Shown here: positions 36,419 through 41,924 of the stretch, piece by piece
Layout: each line of letters begins with the position of its first letter
Position numbering within the stretch: the first letter of the stretch is position 1
Assembly: GCA_020049575.1 (NCBI GenBank)
Contig: JAIFKM010000071.1
Coordinates: 1 to 41,924 of the forward strand
Direction of reading: 5' to 3'
Length of the DNA: 41,924 bases
Source: Desulfobulbaceae bacterium
GTDB taxonomy: Bacteria; Desulfobacterota; Desulfobulbia; Desulfobulbales; Desulfocapsaceae
Translations under genes and position numbers: made by a program
Notes under the pieces: generated by a model
Databases searched by the model: none
Seen by the model: only the letters and a program-made list of their open reading frames with translations
What the model was told of the DNA's origin: nothing

Positions 36419-38005
36419 ATGAAACTTCTTTGGAACTACAAAGATATCTTCGATCTTGAGTACTTTCTCCACAAGGACTCAAATGTCGCAGATGGCACGC
36501 TGCGCCAGAGAGACCGCGCTCTCTTTGTCCAACATATCGAACCTGCGCTGCAACAGTGTCCCAAAGATCAGCAACGACTGTTTATCCTGCATAACTGGCT
36601 TGAGCACCGGCGCCGGGCAGAATTCGGCACAGCCGACAGCCTCAGCCCGGGGGCCCTCTTCGTGGAGGCCCACCGCACCCTGCGTCTTATATCCCTGGTT
36701 GCCGGCCTTTTCTTCGGCTCCATTGCCGGACTGAGTTTTTTCAACTACGCCGGGACCACACCGGTGAATATTTTCTCCTTTCTCTTCTTCTTCATATTTA
36801 CCCAGATCGGCGCACTTCTTCTCCTGCTGCTTTCCGGTCTCGTCCGCTGGCTTCTTCGTGGCAGGAGAGTCACCCCGCCGTTGTTAATACGAATTATGGG
36901 TGAGTTGATTACCAGGACCATCCTCTGGGGACATCGCAATATTCTCGGCAGAATGTGGGCGGAGTCGAGGGACAGTCTGGCAGCTTCCCTTGGTCTGATT
37001 AAAGGAAGGCAACGGATTTACGGTTCTCTTTTCTTTTGGCCTGTTTTTGCCCTCACCCAGCTTCTTGCTATTGGCGCCAACGCCGGAGTCTTCGCCGCAA
37101 CGCTTTTCAGAATCCTCACAAGTGACGTGGCATTCGGCTGGCAGTCAACTGTACAATTTAGCAGTCACGCTCTGTATTCCTTCGTACAGATTGTCAGTCT
37201 TCCCTGGTCGTGGATCATTCCGCAGGATTTTTCCCATCCCTCGCTGACCGCCATCCAAGGCAGCAGGATCATCCTCAAGGACGGCATTTCTCATCTCTCC
37301 ACTCAGGATCTGGTGTCATGGTGGCCCTTTCTCATTCTCTGCCTGATGGTCTATGGTCTGCTGCCACGGATTATCCTCTACGTCCTTGCCATCTACATGC
37401 AGTACAAGAACCTGAGCGAACTGCGGCTGCAGCACTCGCCCTGCCTCCGTCTGCTGCAAAGGCTGCAGACACCGCAGGTTTCAACCCAGGCAGCACCAGA
37501 ATTCCGCAACATGCAGGAACAGCCATTAGCCGAGATTCCGCCTGCAGGCGAAAAGGACATTGGCCGTGAACGAGATTCTCAAACCCCGGTTCTGGTGCTC
37601 ATCCCCGACGAGATATATTCTCTCTACCAGGATGATGCCCTGAAGACCCTTCTCGCCCCGCGCGGTCTGCACCCAGCCGGGAAGATGAGATTCATGGCAA
37701 GCTACGACGCAGACCGTAAGATACTTGAGGATCTTACCCGGCAAGATTGGACGGAAACAGAAGGAATTGTCATTCTCATGGAGGCATGGATGCCGCCGCT
37801 GATCGCCTTCCTGTCGTTTCTCAATACTCTCCGCGCGGCCGTCGGACCAGACATCACCATCACCATTGAACTCATCGGTAAATCAGGGCCAGAGCACCTT
37901 CCGGCCCCGCCATCAGGTAACGACTGGGCGATATGGGCCAAGAAAATCACCGCTCTTGGTGATCCCCTGATTTCACTGGAGCCTCTCGGGGCAAGCCAAA
38001 TATGA
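36419..38005 (+). CDS. DUF2868 family membrane protein
   Basis: WNYKDIFDLEYFLHKD..., RLFILHNWLEHRR, several TM segments; immediately precedes a DUF3482-type GTPase as in known DUF2868/DUF3482 pairs. Confidence 0.83.
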   Translation: MKLLWNYKDIFDLEYFLHKDSNVADGTLRQRDRALFVQHIEPALQQCPKDQQRLFILHNWLEHRRRAEFGTADSLSPGALFVEAHRTLRLISLVAGLFFGSIAGLSFFNYAGTTPVNIFSFLFFFIFTQIGALLLLLLSGLVRWLLRGRRVTPPLLIRIMGELITRTILWGHRNILGRMWAESRDSLAASLGLIKGRQRIYGSLFFWPVFALTQLLAIGANAGVFAATLFRILTSDVAFGWQSTVQFSSHALYSFVQIVSLPWSWIIPQDFSHPSLTAIQGSRIILKDGISHLSTQDLVSWWPFLILCLMVYGLLPRIILYVLAIYMQYKNLSELRLQHSPCLRLLQRLQTPQVSTQAAPEFRNMQEQPLAEIPPAGEKDIGRERDSQTPVLVLIPDEIYSLYQDDALKTLLAPRGLHPAGKMRFMASYDADRKILEDLTRQDWTETEGIVILMEAWMPPLIAFLSFLNTLRAAVGPDITITIELIGKSGPEHLPAPPSGNDWAIWAKKITALGDPLISLEPLGASQI

Positions 38006-38040
38006 TTATCCAGCAAACCGCACTCGCAGGGGCCTAAGAT

Positions 38041-39450
38041 ATGGTACCTGAAATAGCGATAATGGGACATCCGAACGAGGGAAAATCTTCGGTCCTCTCG
38101 ACTCTGGCCGAGGATGATTCCGTGCGCGTAAGCCCGACGCCTGGCGAAACCACCCATTGCCGTTCTTTTCCAGTGATCATCGACGGTCGCGAAGTGCTGC
38201 GCTTTATTGACACCCCCGGTTTCCAGAATCCTTCCCGGGTTCTCAGCGAACTGCGAAGACTGGCTGGTCAGGGCGACGGGATAATCAGACAGTTTCGGGA
38301 ATACGCCAGATCAATCCCGGAACTGCGCGACGACTGCGAGCTCTTGCAGCCCGTCGAACGAGGTGCCGGCATTATTTATGTAGTGGACGGTTCACGACCG
38401 GTGCGAAACGTCGACCGGGACGAGATGGAGATTCTCCGCCTCTCCGGCAATCCCCGGATGGCCGTGATCAACTGCAAGGATCAGCGGGAGGAGTACCTTC
38501 AGGACTGGAAGGAGGAATTCCGCAAGGCTTTCAATGCCAACAGGGTTTTCAGCGCCCACCGGGCCACCTATGCCGAACGCATCCTCCTTCTCGAGGCCTT
38601 GCAATCGATAGACCAAGATTGGCATGAGGTTCTGGGCCAGGTGATCAGCGCCTTCAAACGTGACTGGGCCGCCCGCAACGCCGCAACCATCGATCTGATC
38701 ATCACCATGCTGAGCGACTGCCTCACCTACCGCCGACTGATCGATGCTGGCCCGGAAGAGCTTGAACGGCAGGACAGCGAACGTTTCCTCAAAGCCTATA
38801 ATCAGGCCATCGCCGAAAAAGAAGAGGCTATCCACCAGAAGATCCGCAGTCTCTACAAACACAACATCTTCAAATATCAACTACCTGCAAGATCGCTGCT
38901 CCGAGAGGAACTGTTCAACGAGAGGACGTGGCAGATACTCGGTCTCTCGAAAAAACAGCTGGCAATTATCGGCGGTTTAGGCGGTGCGGCCATCGGCGCA
39001 GGGCTCGATATCGCCCACGCCGGTCTGAGTATGGGCCTCTGGGCCACCGTGGGTGGCGCGATCGGTGCTCTGGGTGCCATCCTCGGCGGCGAGACGGCTT
39101 CCGCCAACGCCACGTTCATGGGCTTGAAGCTGGGCGGTCAGCAATTGCAGATCGGCCCGAGCAAATCGATCGATCTTCTTTTCATACTGCTCAACCGATC
39201 CCTGCTTTTTTATTTTCACACAATAAACTGGGCCCATGGCCGGCGGGATTATGCCAAGGCCTCAGGCTCGGAGGACCGCTCCCCCGACCAGCTGGGTTTC
39301 ACCCGTAACTGGTCATCGGCCAGAATCAAGGTCTGTCATGAGTATTTCAGAGCATTGCAGCAGGAAAACGACTCGGCCCGGTACAAAAGCGAAAGTGATC
39401 TCAGGGAAATCCTGGAGACGGTACTCATGGAAATATCCCAGAGATCCTAG
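38041..39450 (+). CDS. GTPase with DUF3482 domain
   Basis: G1 GHPNEGKSSVLSTL, G2 region VSPTPGETT, G3 DTPGF, G4-like NCKD; C-terminal GGLGGAAIGAGLDIAHAGLSMGLWATVGGAIGALGAI. Confidence 0.87.
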   Translation: MVPEIAIMGHPNEGKSSVLSTLAEDDSVRVSPTPGETTHCRSFPVIIDGREVLRFIDTPGFQNPSRVLSELRRLAGQGDGIIRQFREYARSIPELRDDCELLQPVERGAGIIYVVDGSRPVRNVDRDEMEILRLSGNPRMAVINCKDQREEYLQDWKEEFRKAFNANRVFSAHRATYAERILLLEALQSIDQDWHEVLGQVISAFKRDWAARNAATIDLIITMLSDCLTYRRLIDAGPEELERQDSERFLKAYNQAIAEKEEAIHQKIRSLYKHNIFKYQLPARSLLREELFNERTWQILGLSKKQLAIIGGLGGAAIGAGLDIAHAGLSMGLWATVGGAIGALGAILGGETASANATFMGLKLGGQQLQIGPSKSIDLLFILLNRSLLFYFHTINWAHGRRDYAKASGSEDRSPDQLGFTRNWSSARIKVCHEYFRALQQENDSARYKSESDLREILETVLMEISQRS

Positions 39451-39506
39451 CCGGGTCCGCACGCCTCCCCTGAAATGAGCAAGCCAGAACGGAGGATATA
39501 AAGACC

Positions 39507-40682
39507 ATGGAAAAGATCATCACCACCGAAAAGCACCCGATCAAGCTCTGGCTCAGAGACATCGATGCAGATACCCTGACCCAAGCCAAAAACCTCGCCA
39601 ACCTTCCTTCTATACATAGCCACGTCGCCATCATGGCTGACGCCCATGTCGGTTTCGGCATGCCCATCGGCGGTGTGGCCGCAACGACCGACATCGTCAT
39701 CCCCAACGCAGTGGGCGTCGATATCGGCTGCGGCGTCTGCGCCGTTCCTACTTCGCTCAGCGAAATCGACCGCGAGAAACTCAAACAAATCCTTGGCGCC
39801 ATCCGCAAAACCATCCCTTTGGGTTTTGCTCATCATCGGCATAGCCAACCAGCCCATCGTATGCCCGCGCCTCCGAAGGGAAGTCGGATCTCAGATCTGC
39901 CGATCGTAAGTAAAGAATATGAAAGCGCTCTCTTCCAGATCGGTACCCTTGGCGGCGGCAATCATTTTATCGAGATCCAGAGGGCCGACGATGGACATAT
40001 ATGGCTGATGATCCACTCCGGCAGCCGTAATATCGGCTATCGAGTGGCCAACCACTACAACGATCTGGCCATCGCTCTCGCCAGGAAATACGGCTGGACT
40101 CAAGGAGCCGATCAACAACTGGCCGCACTCTCGCTTGACTCCGAAACGGCTCAGAAATATCTCCTCGAGATGAAGTATTGCGTGGATTTCGCCAGAGCGA
40201 ACAGACAGCTGATGCGCGAAACGATCGAGGATATCATCCAGCAATTCTGTGCCCCTGTCCGTTTTGGCGAAGCCATCGATGTGGCTCACAACTACGCGGC
40301 GAAGGAACACCATTTCGAGCGGGAGGTCCTGGTGCACCGGAAGGGGGCAACTAGAGCAGGGCTGGGCGAGACCGGCATCATCCCGGGCTCACAGGGAACC
40401 GCCAGTTATATTGTCAGGGGGAAAGGGAACACGGAGAGTTTTTCTTCCTGCTCGCACGGGGCAGGACGACGGCTCGGTCGCAAGCAGGCGCAGAAACAGC
40501 TCGATCTACAAAAAGAGATCAGGATGCTGGAATCCCAGCAGATTCTTCATGCCATCAGGGGCAGGAGGGATCTTGAAGAGGCCGCGGGAGCCTATAAAGA
40601 CATTGAAGAGGTACTGTGTTTTCAGCAGGATCTGGTCGAGGTTGTCACTCGACTGAAGCCGCTTGCCGTCGTCAAGGGTTGA
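39507..40682 (+). CDS. RtcB family RNA ligase-like protein
   Basis: ADAHVGFGMPIGGVAAT, PNAVGVDIGCGV, GGGNHFIEIQ, MIHSGSRNIG, AHNYAAKEH, SSCSHGAGRRLGR: metal-binding and guanylylated-His motifs intact. Confidence 0.92.
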   Translation: MEKIITTEKHPIKLWLRDIDADTLTQAKNLANLPSIHSHVAIMADAHVGFGMPIGGVAATTDIVIPNAVGVDIGCGVCAVPTSLSEIDREKLKQILGAIRKTIPLGFAHHRHSQPAHRMPAPPKGSRISDLPIVSKEYESALFQIGTLGGGNHFIEIQRADDGHIWLMIHSGSRNIGYRVANHYNDLAIALARKYGWTQGADQQLAALSLDSETAQKYLLEMKYCVDFARANRQLMRETIEDIIQQFCAPVRFGEAIDVAHNYAAKEHHFEREVLVHRKGATRAGLGETGIIPGSQGTASYIVRGKGNTESFSSCSHGAGRRLGRKQAQKQLDLQKEIRMLESQQILHAIRGRRDLEEAAGAYKDIEEVLCFQQDLVEVVTRLKPLAVVKG

Positions 40683-40725
40683 GACGGCAGCGGTTTTTGG
40701 CAATTAATAGCAGGAAACCAGACTT

Positions 40726-41367
40726 TTACGGCGCCAACCGTTCGATTTTCCAGCCGCCTGCCGACTCATTTCTAGTATAGAGAAAACGATCGTGCAAACG
40801 GTTTTGCCGGCCCTGCCAAAATTCAATCTCAACCGGTTCGACCCGGTATCCTCCCCAAAAAGAGGGGATAGGTACTTTGCCCTCCCCTATTTTTCGTTTC
40901 ATCTCCTGGAACTTCTGCAGCAGGATCTGCCTCGAGGTCAGGGTATGGCTCTGGCTTGAGACCCAGGCGGCCATCTGGCTGTCTTTAGGCCTAGACATGA
41001 AATATTTGGCCGACTCGGCTGCAGAAATCCGGCTTGCCGTGCCGTTGATTTGGATCTGGCGCTCCAGATCAAGCCAGACAAAAAGCAGGCTGACCCGAGA
41101 ATTGGCGGCGATTTCCTGCGCCTTCCTGCTCTCGAAGTTGGTGAAAAAGACAAACCCGCTGTTATCGTAATATTTGAGCAGTACCGTGCGCTGGCTTGGC
41201 TGGCCGTTGCTGCCGACTGTCGCCAGAACCATGGCGGTGGGATCAGGGATCTCCGTCGATCTCGCCTGCTCAAACCATGTCGTGAATTGTTTGAGCGGAT
41301 CCGGGTCCAGGGATGATCGGGAAAGCCCCCCTTTCAGATACTCTCGACGGAAATGACTGATGTCCAA
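40726..41367 (-). CDS. pdxH: Pyridoxamine 5'-phosphate oxidase
   Basis: DPTAMVLATVGSNGQPSQRTVLLKYYDNSGFVFFTNFESRKAQEIAANSRVSLLFVWLDLERQIQINGTASRIS...FWGGYRVEPVEIEFWQGRQNRLHDRFLYTR...GWKIERLAP. Confidence 0.95.
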   Translation of the reverse strand: MDISHFRREYLKGGLSRSSLDPDPLKQFTTWFEQARSTEIPDPTAMVLATVGSNGQPSQRTVLLKYYDNSGFVFFTNFESRKAQEIAANSRVSLLFVWLDLERQIQINGTASRISAAESAKYFMSRPKDSQMAAWVSSQSHTLTSRQILLQKFQEMKRKIGEGKVPIPSFWGGYRVEPVEIEFWQGRQNRLHDRFLYTRNESAGGWKIERLAP

Positions 41368-41424
41368 ACTCTACCACCTTTAAAACTCGTATTTTCAAAT
41401 GCATCGCGTATCGTCACTCGGCTA

Positions 41425-41924
41425 TCAGCCGTTGATGACCTTGATGCCTTCCAGTTTCCAGTTCTGGGTGCCAACTGGACGAGCCCAGGTCCATTCTTCT
41501 TCAAACTTGACCGGGGTTGTCGTGCTGCCGGAAACAACCTCGTTGGTCTTCTCGTCAACGGTGTAGTCGAGCAGATTTGCGGTAAACAGGACGGTGATGA
41601 AATCCTCACTGCCATCACTGCCGGCAGAGACGATATCAACCTTGCGTACGGCGATGCTTTCCAACTTGTTGATATGACCAAGACGTCGCATTTCCTCGAA
41701 CTGCTCTTGATATTCTGCTGCCAGGGACTCACCGAGCAGATGCCGGTAGGAGTCAAGATCACGACGCATCCAACCTGCCTGGACCTGGAAAAAGACATCC
41801 GAGGCGATTTCGAGAAAATACTTGGTGTCAAAGGACCGATCCGTTCCTCGAATCTGGGCTATTCCCTCTTCAAGAGCATCCTGAGGTCCGAGCGGAGGCG
41901 GCGGAGGCGGTGCCACCGGCGATG
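41425..41924 (-). CDS. Tim44-like domain protein, N-terminus beyond right edge
   Basis: FLEIASDVFFQVQAGWMRRDLDSYRHLLGESLAAEYQEQFEEMRRLGHINKLESIAVRKVDIV...FEEEWTWARPVGTQNWKLEGI; open past 41924. Confidence 0.83.
   Translation of the reverse strand, partial: SPVAPPPPPPLGPQDALEEGIAQIRGTDRSFDTKYFLEIASDVFFQVQAGWMRRDLDSYRHLLGESLAAEYQEQFEEMRRLGHINKLESIAVRKVDIVSAGSDGSEDFITVLFTANLLDYTVDEKTNEVVSGSTTTPVKFEEEWTWARPVGTQNWKLEGIKVING

Noticed and set aside
1-41924. CRISPR arrays, transposons, prophage, tRNA or rRNA genes
   Set aside because: I saw no regularly spaced repeats, transposase/integrase motifs, phage structural genes or cloverleaf/rRNA-like segments on either strand.

Overview
This ~42 kb window is a gene-dense, mostly housekeeping and accessory bacterial chromosome segment. 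Gene content suggests a Desulfobulbaceae-like deltaproteobacterium, but that placement is inference. I found no rRNA, tRNA, CRISPR array, transposase or prophage genes. About 37 protein-coding genes are supported. In order they are: a YfiR-like protein with a CHASE8/HAMP histidine kinase (truncated at the left edge); a TPP-dependent 2-oxoacid decarboxylase; CsaA-like and Dabb proteins; an AI-2E family permease; a CPA2 antiporter with a Usp protein; a truncated/mosaic PAS-REC protein; YceH; two CBS proteins; a Nudix hydrolase; a TrpXYZ-like ABC importer; a ZraP/Spy-like periplasmic protein; a diguanylate cyclase; a stand-alone RapZ C-terminal domain protein; MATE and MFS transporters; a single-domain response regulator; a spermidine-synthase-like methyltransferase; SrkA; a split RluA-type pseudouridine synthase; two ABC-F ATPases; a membrane-anchored IscU-like protein; a cNMP/DUF4388 protein; a seven-gene minus-strand cluster (PA2779-like, PA2778-like peptidase, small-molecule kinase, YnjBCD-like ABC importer); a DUF2868 / DUF3482-GTPase / RtcB cluster; PdxH; and a Tim44-like protein (truncated at the right edge). 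The best leads are the fission of the RluA-type enzyme with an internal Shine-Dalgarno, the membrane-anchored IscU-like scaffold, the kinase-core-deleted PAS/HATPase/REC mosaic, the double Bateman protein with a CHxC motif after each CBS pair, a sigma-54-type promoter with an upstream inverted repeat at the ZraP-like gene, a nested inverted repeat ahead of the DUF2868/GTPase/RtcB cluster, and the kinase embedded in the YnjBCD-like importer cluster. No single dramatic new system is evident. All family calls come from reading motifs by eye, without database searches.
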